From Candidatus Zhuqueibacterota bacterium (lineage in GTDB: Bacteria; Zhuqueibacterota; Zhuqueibacteria; Oceanimicrobiales; Oceanimicrobiaceae), in the NCBI GenBank assembly GCA_029262055.1, contig JAJDAD010000037.1:1-39154 (forward strand): a stretch of DNA of 39,154 nt, written 5' to 3'. Shown here one piece after another: positions 8,465 through 17,319 of the stretch (position 1 is its first letter; every line of letters begins with the position of its first letter). The notes under the pieces are model-generated. The model was given only the letters and a program-made list of their open reading frames with translations. It did no database searches and was not told where the DNA came from. Position numbers and translations under genes: made by a program.

Positions 8465-9043
8465 CTACGGTGCCGCCGCCGACCGGACCAGAAACGAAAC
8501 CAATACGCCAATCAGCAACCACAGCGGAATCGAGAATAGGACTCCCCAAATCATGCCTTTGGAGATGTTGCCGAGAGGCCTGCTGATTATGTGCCTTCCG
8601 GCACATGTCTTTTGTTCTGGTACACCTGCTGCGGCTTTCGGCGAGCGATAGACTTCTGGTCCATGCTTATGGGTTACCGTTCGCGTTCCTGCTGCACGAC
8701 CTGCGGCCTGCAATCCCGCAGGTTCTTTGTGACGCTGGTTGGCCATCTGCCCCGCGACCCGAATCAAGGACATGCCGAGTTTCTTGTCAAGTGGTCCGTA
8801 GGTCAAAATAAAGGGGATCTGCAAGAAAAGGTCATGGACGGCACCTTTGGTCTTGGCGGGGTCGAAAAGCGCGACTGATGCATCAATTACCATCAGGTCA
8901 ATCTCGAAACAGAGCAGCTTCAAGGCTGCATCCTCGTAGTCTACAGCGTGCAGCACCTGGCACTGGGTGCTTGCGCTCAGCTGTAGAAAGCACTCGTGGA
9001 ATCGTGGGCGACAGGAAATGATGAGGATTTTTACGCGCTTCAT
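8465..9043 (-). CDS. Degenerate receiver-like protein with C-terminal membrane anchor
   Basis: A 192-residue protein from the ATG at 9043 (MKRVKILIIS); an earlier in-frame ATG at 9079 adds 12 residues and neither has a strong ribosome site. The first 110 residues look like a CheY-type receiver fold: strand KILIIS, helix FHECFLQLSA, strand VLHAV, DAALKLL, then DLMVIDAS with D54 at the phosphorylation position. The acidic pair usually found after the first strand is replaced by SCR, and no conserved Lys motif is clear, so signalling by Mg-dependent phosphorylation is doubtful. A polar linker (110-160) leads to one membrane helix (about 165-187). The family is uncertain, and the function is unknown. 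Confidence 0.6.
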   Translation of the reverse strand: MKRVKILIISCRPRFHECFLQLSASTQCQVLHAVDYEDAALKLLCFEIDLMVIDASVALFDPAKTKGAVHDLFLQIPFILTYGPLDKKLGMSLIRVAGQMANQRHKEPAGLQAAGRAAGTRTVTHKHGPEVYRSPKAAAGVPEQKTCAGRHIISRPLGNISKGMIWGVLFSIPLWLLIGVLVSFLVRSAAAP

Positions 9044-9230
9044 GTTAGCACTTTTCGTCGATAGCAGAGAGGTTAACATGCACCAGAGGAAAGTCGCGCC
9101 GGGCGTGACGTGTCAACATATCGTAACGCATTCACCCTGGAACTGGAAAGCGTCATTAGGTATGCGTTTCTGGCCCTTCCCAAAGACATGTATGTTCCCG
9201 TGCGCAATGATCGCTTGAACATGATTTTGT

Positions 9231-9290
9231 AACAATTTAATCCGCGATCATTAACCCAACATTAATTCAGAATTAAAATGTGTTAACCCG
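9231..9290. promoter_or_regulatory. Phased ATTAA boxes upstream of the first response regulator
   Basis: Boxes start at 9250 (ATTAA), 9261 (ATTAA), 9272 (ATTAA) and 9282 (GTTAA), spaced 11, 11 and 10 bp, with TTTAA at 9236-9240 further upstream. Tandem half-sites one helical turn apart are the pattern bound by OmpR/PhoB winged-helix regulators. The site lies about 80-140 bp before the regulator gene at 9369, so autoregulation or cross-regulation by its paralogue is plausible. The rest of 9044-9368 holds no gene. Confidence 0.5.
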
Positions 9291-9368
9291 GTCTTGAATC
9301 TTGGTGCGCAATTGAGTAGGTTATTTGAACATGGAAGACCCACGAATCTGCAAACCGCAGGATATCTG

Positions 9369-10043
9369 ATGCGACTGTTACTGATAGAAGATGACAGAAG
9401 AATCGCTTCTTTTCTGAGAAAAGGCCTAACCGAAGGTGGATATGCGGTTGATGTCAACTACGACGGTTGTTCAGGCCTTTTGGCAGCCGAGACTGAACCA
9501 TATGACCTGGTCATTGTCGATTGGATGTTGCCAAAGCTCGACGGCCTGACTGTTTGCAAAGAAATCAGAAAAGGTCCCAGAAAAGTGCCGATTCTGTTCT
9601 TAACCGCCCGGGACTCGACCATCGACAAAGTCAGCGGCCTTGATGCTGGCGCTGATGACTATTTGACTAAGCCTTTTTCTTTTTCCGAGCTTCTCGCGCG
9701 GATCCGCGCCCTCTTGCGTAGAGGCTCAGAACCGATCGAGAAATTCGAGATAGATGATCTTAGGTTGAACGTCGCCGAGAGAACCGCGACGCGTGGTGAT
9801 GAAAGACTCGAGTTGTCCAGCAAGGAATTTTCAATTCTGGAGTACTTCATGAGGAATGAGGGACGTCTGGTGTCGCGTTCGGTACTGACTGAACATATCT
9901 GGAATATCAACTATGATTGTGGCAGCAACGTCGTAGACGTTTATGTCAGCTATTTGAGGAAAAAACTGGACTGCGGCTCCAGGAAACCACTTCTTCACAC
10001 CGTGCGCGGTGCCGGCTATATTCTGAGAAAACCTGAAGAGTGA
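9369..10043 (+). CDS. OmpR/PhoB-type response regulator (first)
   Basis: A 224-residue regulator. The receiver domain (1-115) has the acidic pair in LLLIEDDRR, phospho-acceptor D51 (VIVDWMLP), T79 (FLTAR) and K101 (LTKPF). The DNA-binding winged helix (about 125-222) has LSSKEFSILEYFMRN and the recognition region VVDVYVSYLRKKLDCG, ending VRGAGYILRKPEE. The frame is open upstream to 9294, but ATG 9369 gives the standard MRLLLIEDD start. No kinase gene follows on this strand. The convergent kinase at 10173-11666 is the nearest candidate partner. It is a paralogue of the regulator at 13450-14130. 10044-10172 is empty. Confidence 0.93.
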   Translation: MRLLLIEDDRRIASFLRKGLTEGGYAVDVNYDGCSGLLAAETEPYDLVIVDWMLPKLDGLTVCKEIRKGPRKVPILFLTARDSTIDKVSGLDAGADDYLTKPFSFSELLARIRALLRRGSEPIEKFEIDDLRLNVAERTATRGDERLELSSKEFSILEYFMRNEGRLVSRSVLTEHIWNINYDCGSNVVDVYVSYLRKKLDCGSRKPLLHTVRGAGYILRKPEE

Positions 10044-10172
10044 GGTGGCGGTCCTGGCATTGATGTCTTTCGTGATTGCGGCCCTGGTGGATGCCCCAAC
10101 TGCGACGGATAGATGACGGCCATGTCGATTTTACGAGTTCACGCAGAGATTGCGCCGATAGCAGAAAGAACG

Positions 10173-11666
10173 CTACGTGTTATCTTGAAGCTTACGCTTC
10201 TTTCTCAACCTGGCGTGCTTATCTGGTGCTGACCAGCGCCTGATGTGAACTTCAAAAGTGCTACCCTTTCCTTCTTTGCTGGTGACGTGCATGTCCCCAC
10301 GATGGGCTTCGACAATGCTTTTGCAAATGGCCAACCCCAGACCTGTTCCCGGCGCCCGCCTTGAATTGCCACCGCGATAAAAACGGTCGAACAACAGCTC
10401 AGTGTCTTCCGCTGGAATCCCGCTGCCGGTATCGGTGACCCTTATAACGATATTTTTCATTTGACCCTGAAGAGAGGCTGAGACTTTTTGGCCTTCCGGG
10501 CTGTATTTTATGGCGTTTTCCAGCAGGTTGAAAAATACTTCTGCCAAGCGATGCGGGTCGCCGAGTACCAGGCACTTGTTTTCGATTTCTTGTTCGATAA
10601 CAATATTCTTCTTTTCGGCCAGAATTCTCACGTGGTCTATTTGGTTTGACAAAACGCGGGAAATATCAACAGCATCCTCAAGAACAACCAGGTTCCCGGC
10701 GTCAGCCTTGGCGAGAGTAAGCAAGTTCTCCACAATCTTACTTAAGTGGTCTGTTTCTTCGGCAACGATTTTCAAAACCCGTGTGTAGTCTGCCAGGCTT
10801 CTCTTTTTCAGGAGCGCTACTTCTATCTCACCTTTGATGATAGTAAGGGGGGTCCGCAAATGATGCGATGCGTCTGATACGAACATAGTTTTTAGTTTAT
10901 TAAGTTTGCGTAAACGCTGGTTGAGATTCCGGTATTTGCGCTGCGACTCTGCCAGGCTATCGTGCCGCAACCTGAGTTCCTCCATCATCCGGTTGAAGTC
11001 AGCAGTCAACCTGCCTACTTCATCGTTGGAAGATATGGCCAAATTGCTGCTATAGCTCCCGCTTTCGATTGTCTTATGCATCTGTCTGTCAAGCTCTGAG
11101 AGCGAGCGACTCATGCGTGCTGATATTCGATTGATAAACAACAATCCTAGCACGAAAGACAGGGAAGCAAAAACCACCGCCACCCCCTTGTCTTTCCTAA
11201 TGGTAGCGTGTAGTTCATCCAGGCTGTAGCCAAGCACCAGCTTTCCCAGGATCTCCTTTTCGGCTCCCAGGATGGGCCGGGTGACGCTTATGATATTGTC
11301 AGTGCGCTGTGGCACCGAGTCTGTTGGCTTGGCCAGTCCCGAGACATCCAGATCGGTAGGATTGTAGGTTGCCACCTCACTACCCTGTTCATCGACCACC
11401 AGGACAAATTTGACGTCAGCGTCTGCCTGGACACTCTGCAATACCCTCAGCAGGAATTCGAAACTATGCGCGTCCAACGCGAAGCCAACCGCGCCGGCCA
11501 GCAATTCAGTGCTCCGGATAGCCTCCTTGGTATATGCACGGACCAGTGTTCTTTCATATTGCCGTGGCACATAAATATACAGCATGAGCAGCAAAGCGGC
11601 CAGAGAGGAGGCCACCGGGACTGCCAGCTTGATGCGCAGCGGAACGTTGATTTTTGTGAACTTCAT
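10173..11666 (-). CDS. Membrane sensor histidine kinase
   Basis: A 497-residue kinase. Helix 1 is at about 14-33, a periplasmic sensor region at about 34-160 (KFVLVVDEQGSEVATY suggests a small alpha/beta sensor fold), helix 2 at about 163-180, then HAMP (about 181-235), HisKA with SDASHHLRTPL (H268), and an HATPase domain with N (NLLENAIKYSP), G1 (DTGSGIP), F (LFDRFYRG) and G2 (GTGLGLAI) boxes. I use the ATG at 11666, which has AGGTGG eight bases upstream; a GTG four codons earlier overlaps that site. It is last in a minus-strand run after the binding protein gene (26-bp gap), porin and second regulator, so that regulator is the most likely partner. Confidence 0.92.
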   Translation of the reverse strand: MKFTKINVPLRIKLAVPVASSLAALLLMLYIYVPRQYERTLVRAYTKEAIRSTELLAGAVGFALDAHSFEFLLRVLQSVQADADVKFVLVVDEQGSEVATYNPTDLDVSGLAKPTDSVPQRTDNIISVTRPILGAEKEILGKLVLGYSLDELHATIRKDKGVAVVFASLSFVLGLLFINRISARMSRSLSELDRQMHKTIESGSYSSNLAISSNDEVGRLTADFNRMMEELRLRHDSLAESQRKYRNLNQRLRKLNKLKTMFVSDASHHLRTPLTIIKGEIEVALLKKRSLADYTRVLKIVAEETDHLSKIVENLLTLAKADAGNLVVLEDAVDISRVLSNQIDHVRILAEKKNIVIEQEIENKCLVLGDPHRLAEVFFNLLENAIKYSPEGQKVSASLQGQMKNIVIRVTDTGSGIPAEDTELLFDRFYRGGNSRRAPGTGLGLAICKSIVEAHRGDMHVTSKEGKGSTFEVHIRRWSAPDKHARLRKKRKLQDNT

Positions 11667-11692
11667 AAGGGCCGCCACCTGCGGTTGCGGGT

Positions 11693-12172
11693 TTACTCCT
11701 GAAAAGGATATTGAGCTTGATTGAACCTGGTCCCATCAATGACGACGGTGCGAATCGATTCATCTTTCATCTCAAGGTAGTGTGTTGCCGTAATGAACCC
11801 GATCGCTTGCTCACGAGTGCTGAGAAATTTCAGTAGCTTTTTGGGATTCGAGAAGTTCTTGGGAGGCACGACACGCTCTCCGGAAAAAATCATTCGCAGC
11901 CAGTGTTTGCCCATTGTGTATGCATCCAGGCGGTAGAGCTTGTTGTAAAAGGCGTCACTGCTAGGAGCGAACTCAAGGACCTGGCAAGGAGTCTCGCCTG
12001 TTTTCTTAATTGGCTGTCCCTTGAATATTTTCTGAACTTCCTTGAAGGAAAGGCTGTCGACAGTGCTCTCGGCAGACACCACGACAACAATCTGGGCATC
12101 ACTGGATGATGGCATGGACAAACCACAGGTGAGCCATCCGATGAAAATCAATATGGCGGTGGGTTTGCTCAC
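11693..12172 (-). CDS. Small PstS-like periplasmic binding protein
   Basis: A 159-residue protein with a signal peptide (about 1-26, ending SSSDAQ). The rest looks like a half-size phosphate-binding-protein-like domain: IVVVVSAES, then LSFKEVQKIFKGQ, then HWLRMIFSGE, then REQAIGFITATHY. Such short PBP-like proteins are annotated as phosphate ABC substrate-binding proteins but lack ABC partners, as here. The start is GTG at 12172, with GGAG seven bases upstream. Lying between a porin and a sensor kinase, it may present a ligand to the kinase. The ligand (phosphate or another oxyanion) is a guess. Confidence 0.75.
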   Translation of the reverse strand: MSKPTAILIFIGWLTCGLSMPSSSDAQIVVVVSAESTVDSLSFKEVQKIFKGQPIKKTGETPCQVLEFAPSSDAFYNKLYRLDAYTMGKHWLRMIFSGERVVPPKNFSNPKKLLKFLSTREQAIGFITATHYLEMKDESIRTVVIDGTRFNQAQYPFQE

Positions 12173-12398
12173 CCTGAAGCTCCTGTCAAAAGGGTCGACT
12201 TCCTAACCAGCATCATCCATTAGCCTGGGGCTTTCTTTTGAGAATATCATGAAGAACAGCAGAGCGACTTTTGCGGAATGCAGGGTGTTGACCGGTGCTT
12301 TCCGGCAGGCCCGAATCGGACCTCGAGGGTGTCATCCCGGAGTATACTACTTGTGAATAGCAGAGAGTGCTTCATGAATCGCCCTCATCAATGCAAGC

Positions 12399-13448
12399 TT
12401 AGAACACGACTGCCAGGCTGGAAATGGCAAGAACGAAGTTCCGGTTCGGGCCACTTTGCACATTCCAAAAATGTAGTTCAGCCTTTGCGACAACATTAGG
12501 CCTGACTTTTATGCTGGTGCCTATGGTTAGATCTTTTTCCAGGTTATTCGAGAGGTGTGTGTCCGGGTCGAAGATGTCGTACCGCACAAGGATTGTCTGC
12601 CGACCGAAAATGTCGTACGCGATTTCACCATAGCCGGCATTCGAGACCTGGGAACGGACCGGGAGTCCACCGGTACCCAAGTCCGCATGAGCAAACTCAC
12701 CACTCACCTTGAGCCGCCGGTACTGCCAGCGTACATCCCAGGCATTGGCGGTCTGTCTGGCATCGTTGGACCTGCCGTTACGATCCGTGTACAGTGAGTA
12801 GCCGATTTTTAGGCCGGACGTTGGCAAATCCGCCAGAAGCCTCAGACCAAGGCCCTTGTTGCCATTGTCATCTTGTTCAAATGCCTCGTCACCTCGGCCA
12901 TTGGAGAGCGTCGCCTGGTATTGAATATTGGAATTTCCAAATTCCACTGTACCAAGAACTTGCACACCGATAGCAAACTTAGCGTAGAATCTCTGTTTGC
13001 GACCAAATGCATTCAGGTGCTTTCCATAAATGGACATTGGCAGGATCGAAGTGTCGAATGTGGGCGCAGCATCATGAACCAGATTGTAAATACCGTAAGG
13101 AGTCAGGAACTTCCCCAATCGCAACTTCAAGCGGGTAGAGAATTTGTACTCAAACCAGGCTCTCTCAATTCGCACAATGCCTGCTTCGCTCTGACTCTCC
13201 TCCTCAATCTCCGTGTCCGTGCCATGTTCCCATTCAATCTCCGCAAAGACTCTGGACCGGGAGTCGAGCAAGAAGCTTCCGATCAGATTAAAGTGGTGCA
13301 AGTCGAAAGTTCCTCGTCTGCTCACCGAATCCCGGTCGCTAATCTCTGCCTCCAGGGTTAGATACCCGTGCGGCCCTACAAACTCCTGGCTGCTGCCAGT
13401 CGCAACCGGGCCAAAGAACAATCCCAAAACCAGAAACGTTCGCTTCAC
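12399..13448 (-). CDS. Outer-membrane porin, phosphate-selective O/P-like
   Basis: A 349-residue beta-barrel protein with a signal peptide (about 1-20, ending ATGSSQ). It has alternating amphipathic strands such as RVFAEIEWEH and RAWFEYKFSTRLKLRLGKFLTPYGIYN; the LRLGKF and PYGI motifs are typical of porin O/P-like barrels. The C-terminal residue is Phe (SSLAVVF), as required for outer-membrane assembly. The GTG start at 13448 lies one base after the stop of the upstream regulator, with GGAG inside that gene, so translation is probably coupled. It may admit the ligand sensed by the downstream binding protein and kinase. A 226-bp gap (12173-12398) follows with no supported gene. Confidence 0.82.
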   Translation of the reverse strand: MKRTFLVLGLFFGPVATGSSQEFVGPHGYLTLEAEISDRDSVSRRGTFDLHHFNLIGSFLLDSRSRVFAEIEWEHGTDTEIEEESQSEAGIVRIERAWFEYKFSTRLKLRLGKFLTPYGIYNLVHDAAPTFDTSILPMSIYGKHLNAFGRKQRFYAKFAIGVQVLGTVEFGNSNIQYQATLSNGRGDEAFEQDDNGNKGLGLRLLADLPTSGLKIGYSLYTDRNGRSNDARQTANAWDVRWQYRRLKVSGEFAHADLGTGGLPVRSQVSNAGYGEIAYDIFGRQTILVRYDIFDPDTHLSNNLEKDLTIGTSIKVRPNVVAKAELHFWNVQSGPNRNFVLAISSLAVVF

Positions 13449-13449
13449 G

Positions 13450-14130
13450 CTATTGCTCCAGTACTTTCAGAACATAACCGACACCCCTGATGGTATGAAT
13501 CAACGGACGTTTGGAGCCGCAGTCAAGTTTGTTGCGCAGATGATTGATATGAACTTCAATTAGGTTTGTGTTGGCGTCATGATGAACACCGAGAACCTGC
13601 TCACTAAGCTCTCTTTTGGAAATGGTTTTTCCCAGATTTCTGAAGAAGAATTCTAGCAGGGAGAACTCGCGAGGACTAAGATAGATTTGGTCCTTACTGC
13701 GTCTTGCCTCACGACTGGCCCAATCTAGCACAAGGTCATCTAGCTTAAAAGTGGCCTTCGGCGGTATTTCCGAAGACCGGCGATGCAGTGCTCGCATTCT
13801 CGCAAATAGCTCGGCCAAAGCGAATGGCTTTATGAGATAGTCATCCGCACCACCATCCAGGGCCGAGATGAGGTCATGCGTAGTATCTTTGGCGGTGACC
13901 ATTATTATGGGAATGCGTAATGCCTGTTTGCGCCAGTCGAGACAAAGATCAATACCACTTGTGTCCGGCAGCATCCAGTCGAGCAAGATCATGTCATACT
14001 CGGTGTTGGCCACGCACTCGCACGCCTTTTGTCCGTTGGCGACAGCATCTACATCATGGCCCGCCTCACGCAAACCCTTGCGTAGAAAGTTAGCCACCCG
14101 AACTTCGTCTTCGACGATTAGGACTTTCAT
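13450..14130 (-). CDS. OmpR/PhoB-type response regulator (second)
   Basis: A 226-residue regulator with a receiver domain (acidic pair in LIVEDEVR, D51 in LLDWMLPDTSG, T79, K101) and a winged-helix domain (LSPREFSLLEFFFRN, recognition region LIEVHINHLRNKLDCG, IRGVGYVLKVLEQ). It closely resembles the regulator at 9369-10043, including LDCGS(R/K)(K/R)PL. It heads the porin, binding protein and kinase run and is divergent from the T2SS operon. The shared 369-bp gap contains phased ATTAA boxes. I infer that it controls its own operon and perhaps gspE. ATG 14130 follows AAGG. Confidence 0.93.
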   Translation of the reverse strand: MKVLIVEDEVRVANFLRKGLREAGHDVDAVANGQKACECVANTEYDMILLDWMLPDTSGIDLCLDWRKQALRIPIIMVTAKDTTHDLISALDGGADDYLIKPFALAELFARMRALHRRSSEIPPKATFKLDDLVLDWASREARRSKDQIYLSPREFSLLEFFFRNLGKTISKRELSEQVLGVHHDANTNLIEVHINHLRNKLDCGSKRPLIHTIRGVGYVLKVLEQ

Positions 14131-14340
14131 TTTTTGCCTTACAAGGAATTAAGAGAGCGTTTTGCTGTCCCAATATCTACCAAGGGTGCAGACCGCAGAA
14201 TCGGCACTACATTGGACGAGTCTCTGATGTCCTGGCGGAAACCGCCTCAGACCGTGATACCGCCGCTTCGAATCCCCGCAAACCAATGATAAGACATCAT
14301 TTTTCAAAACTCAATGGCAACACCGGCTGACCCTGTGACC

Positions 14341-14382
14341 TTAACAATATTTAATATAGGTAAACCAATATTAATATCGCAG
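14341..14382. promoter_or_regulatory. Phased A/T-rich boxes between response regulator and gspE
   Basis: Boxes TTTAA (14350), GTAAA (14360) and ATTAA (14370) lie exactly 10 bp apart, and ATTAAT is followed three bases later by GCAG. The same arrangement, including GCAG, recurs at 25869-25908 and 26341-26389. The site sits 118-160 bp before the gspE start and about 210 bp before the divergent regulator. The rest of 14131-14499 shows no gene; I could not assign -35/-10 boxes. Confidence 0.6.
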
Positions 14383-14499
14383 ACAGGTTCGGTTGGCATT
14401 ACATAACATAAGTCAATGATTACAAACTTGTAACTGGCACATCGCATGGATCTTTGTTGAACTTAAGAGGCGTCCTCATTGAGCAATTGGAGCACGACA

Positions 14500-16098
14500 A
14501 TGAATCTAACAGAGAATCCGGAAGGAAGCTCTAGCGATGAGAAACGCCGGCTGCAGGTTGTTGAGAATAAGTCAAGAGAACTTAAGCTACTCGATGTTCT
14601 TAAAGACCTCAATCTGCAAGCGCTGCGACAATTGGTGCCAGCCAACATCGCCTGTCGTTACAAAATAGTCCCCGTGCTGCAAGCCTCTACCGGGATTGAG
14701 TTCGCCATCGCAGATCCAACCGATGTCGATGTCCTGGATGAAATCCGCTGGGTCCTGGGTACCGAAGTCGTAGCACACCGGGCTGAGCCTGAACAGATAG
14801 AAGAGGGGCTACGCCTTATTTACGGCCTTGGCGCGGACACGGTCGGTCGCATGCTAGGACCGGACGTGGAGGGAAAGTACGTTGACTTGACGCAGCATTC
14901 GGCTTCTAATCTGGATGAGGAAGGGGATGAAGCGAGCATCGTTCGATTTGTGAACGAGCTGCTCATCGAGTCATTGCAGGCTCGCGCGACCGACATTCAC
15001 ATCGAACCCTCCGAGACCCGGCTCCGCATACGTTACCGTATCGACGGCATTCTCTATGAAGTGTCCGTACCCGAGTCATTGCAGCATCTGCACTCGGCGA
15101 TTGTGTCACGCATAAAAATCATGGCAAACCTCAACATCGCTGAACAGCGTATGCCGCAAGACGGCAGAATAAAGGTGCGCACGGGTCAGCAGGCGCTTGA
15201 CCTCCGAATCTCGATTTTGCCCACTCCTTTCGGTGAATCCGTCAACCTGCGTATCCTGAACAGCAACGAAGTCGCGCTTAGTTTGGACAATCTCGGTTTC
15301 ATGTCGCGCGATCTTAGTGTGATCGCACAGCTCCTCAAGAAGCCGCACGGCATCATTCTGGTAACTGGCCCAACGGGAAGTGGCAAAACAACGACACTTT
15401 ATTCTTGTTTAAACAAACTCAACGACAGCGAGCGCAAGATAATCACGGTTGAGGATCCCATCGAGTATCAACTGCAGGGTATTACCCAGGTCCAGGTCAA
15501 CCCGCAGATCGGTCTTTCTTTCGCCCAAGGACTGCGTTCGATGTTACGTCATGATCCGGATGTCATGCTGGTCGGAGAAATCAGAGATCATGAAACAGCC
15601 GAAGTTACCATCCAGGTTGCGATGACCGGCCATCTGGTGTTCAGCACGCTGCACACCAATGACGCCGCCAGTGCGGTGGCACGTTTGACAAACATGGGTA
15701 TCGAACCGTACCTGATCGCCGCATCGGTGGAATGCATCATCGCGCAACGACTGGTGCGGGTGATTTGCCCGCATTGCAAAACCATCGAAACGTCGATCAA
15801 TGGCAGACAGCAAATTATCGAACGCTTACTCGGTGATGAGGCGCCAATGTATCGTGGGTTGGGCTGCGACGAGTGCAAGCAAAGTGGTTACTGGGGTCGC
15901 ACGGCTATTCACGAATTCATTCTGATGGATGATGAAATCAGGAACCATATTGTCAGCAAGACTCCCGCGAACGAGTTGCGGCAGGCTGCAATAGATAAAG
16001 GGATGATTAGTCTCAGGCAAGAGGGAATTGAGAAGGTCAGGCAAGGCATAACGACAATGGATGAAATCCTGCGAGTTACAGAGGAGGCGACAGGCTAG
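14500..16098 (+). CDS. gspE: Type II secretion ATPase GspE
   Basis: A 532-residue hexameric ATPase that drives pseudopilus assembly from the cytoplasm. The N-terminal part (about 1-120) is a compact GspE N-domain (VPANIACRYKIVPVL, FAIADPTDVDVLDEI). The core has the Walker A loop GPTGSGKTT (K296), Asp box, Walker B (D354, then GEIRD at 359-363) and His box (GHLVFSTLHTND). The zinc tetra-cysteine motif is present: C423, C426, C456 and C459. An upstream TTG at 14479 is possible, but ATG 14500 has GGAG seven bases upstream. It starts the operon; gspF follows after three bases. Confidence 0.96.
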   Translation: MNLTENPEGSSSDEKRRLQVVENKSRELKLLDVLKDLNLQALRQLVPANIACRYKIVPVLQASTGIEFAIADPTDVDVLDEIRWVLGTEVVAHRAEPEQIEEGLRLIYGLGADTVGRMLGPDVEGKYVDLTQHSASNLDEEGDEASIVRFVNELLIESLQARATDIHIEPSETRLRIRYRIDGILYEVSVPESLQHLHSAIVSRIKIMANLNIAEQRMPQDGRIKVRTGQQALDLRISILPTPFGESVNLRILNSNEVALSLDNLGFMSRDLSVIAQLLKKPHGIILVTGPTGSGKTTTLYSCLNKLNDSERKIITVEDPIEYQLQGITQVQVNPQIGLSFAQGLRSMLRHDPDVMLVGEIRDHETAEVTIQVAMTGHLVFSTLHTNDAASAVARLTNMGIEPYLIAASVECIIAQRLVRVICPHCKTIETSINGRQQIIERLLGDEAPMYRGLGCDECKQSGYWGRTAIHEFILMDDEIRNHIVSKTPANELRQAAIDKGMISLRQEGIEKVRQGITTMDEILRVTEEATG

Positions 16099-16101
16099 CC
16101 C

Positions 16102-17319
16102 ATGCCGGTATTCAAGTTCATGGCCAAACTATCGCCGGAAGAGATAGTAGAAGGCGAAATGCAGGCGGAGAGCGCAAGCGCACTTGTAACCCATTTGACC
16201 GAAAGCGGTCTCTTTCCCGTTGAAATCTCTGCGGTCAAAGAAAGGCATGTGCTCGGTGAGAATGCCCTTAGATTTGCCCGGCGTAAGCCCGCGCGCAAGG
16301 CATTGATTCTATTTACCAGACAACTCGCCAATCTCCTGGAAGCAAACATGACGGTCCATTCCGCGTTGCTCATTCTGCAGAAACAAGCTGGGGTGGAGTC
16401 GCTGCATCTAATCCTGAAGGATATCATAAGCCGCTTACAGGACGGTCAGAGTTTTTCAAAAGCATGCGCGGCCTGGCCTAAACTGTTTTCAAATTTCTAC
16501 GTCAACATGGTGCGCGCAGGGGAAGCGGGCAGTATGCTTGGCTTGGTGTTGCTGCACCTCGCGGACCATCTGGAAGATGAGGATTCCGTACAAAAGGAAA
16601 TTCGCGCCGCGCTGGCCTATCCCATCCTTATGCTGGGAATGGCCATGATCACTGTCACCCTCCTGTTGGCTTTCGTCGTTCCCAACATCGTGCAGATGTT
16701 TGACGAAATGGGGCAGACACTGCCGCTGCCTACCCGGATTCTCATGTTGATTTCTAACTTTGTCTCGCGGAATTGGCTTCTTCTCGCAGCGGTCGTGGCC
16801 GGTTTGGCCGGCCTGGTCAAAATCAATCTGGCCAAACAAAACTTCAGAGAGAAACTTGATGAACTGAGGCTGAAGCTTCCCTTTTTCGGAACGCTCACAA
16901 TTCAGGCGGAAGTGGTGCAGTTTGCCCGCACCCTCGGCGCTCTGCTGGCTCACGGCGTGCCGATCCACAAGGCCTTTGATGTGGTGGTCGCATCATGCAA
17001 GAACCTGGCTTTACAGAAAGAATTCAAAGCGTCTGCTGAATCAATTCGGCACGGCGGCCGGATTGGTGCCAGCCTGCTGCAGGCGGAGTTTCTCCCGCCT
17101 CTCCTCGGCCAAATGATTTCTACCGCCGAACAGACCAACCAGTTGGAAACGGTGCTCGACCGAATTGCAGTATCAGAAAAAAAAGAAGTTGAACGCCGGG
17201 TGGCGATTTTTACCAAGCTGCTTGAGCCCGCCATGATAGTCGTTCTTGGTGCTGTCGTTGGGTTTATTGTCTTTTCCATGATGATGCCCATTTTTCAAAT
17301 GGACTTCGTAGTGCAATGA
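16102..17319 (+). CDS. gspF: Type II secretion inner-membrane platform protein GspF
   Basis: A 405-residue platform protein that couples GspE to the pseudopilus. It has a short N-terminal segment (MPVFKFMAKLSPEEIVEGEM), two duplicated T2SSF domains (about 65-190 and 270-395), and three membrane helices (about 165-195, 220-245 and 370-400). It has the family motifs FTRQLANLLEANM and VQFARTLGALLAHGVPI at equivalent positions of the two halves. It ends by overlapping the next start by four bases (ATGA), so it is translationally coupled to the prepilin peptidase gene. Confidence 0.96.
   Translation: MPVFKFMAKLSPEEIVEGEMQAESASALVTHLTESGLFPVEISAVKERHVLGENALRFARRKPARKALILFTRQLANLLEANMTVHSALLILQKQAGVESLHLILKDIISRLQDGQSFSKACAAWPKLFSNFYVNMVRAGEAGSMLGLVLLHLADHLEDEDSVQKEIRAALAYPILMLGMAMITVTLLLAFVVPNIVQMFDEMGQTLPLPTRILMLISNFVSRNWLLLAAVVAGLAGLVKINLAKQNFREKLDELRLKLPFFGTLTIQAEVVQFARTLGALLAHGVPIHKAFDVVVASCKNLALQKEFKASAESIRHGGRIGASLLQAEFLPPLLGQMISTAEQTNQLETVLDRIAVSEKKEVERRVAIFTKLLEPAMIVVLGAVVGFIVFSMMMPIFQMDFVVQ

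Noticed and set aside
14382-14440. Sigma-54 promoter (TTGGCA near 14393)
   Set aside because: No GC-containing -12 element at the right distance; the same test failed for TTGGCA near 34467.
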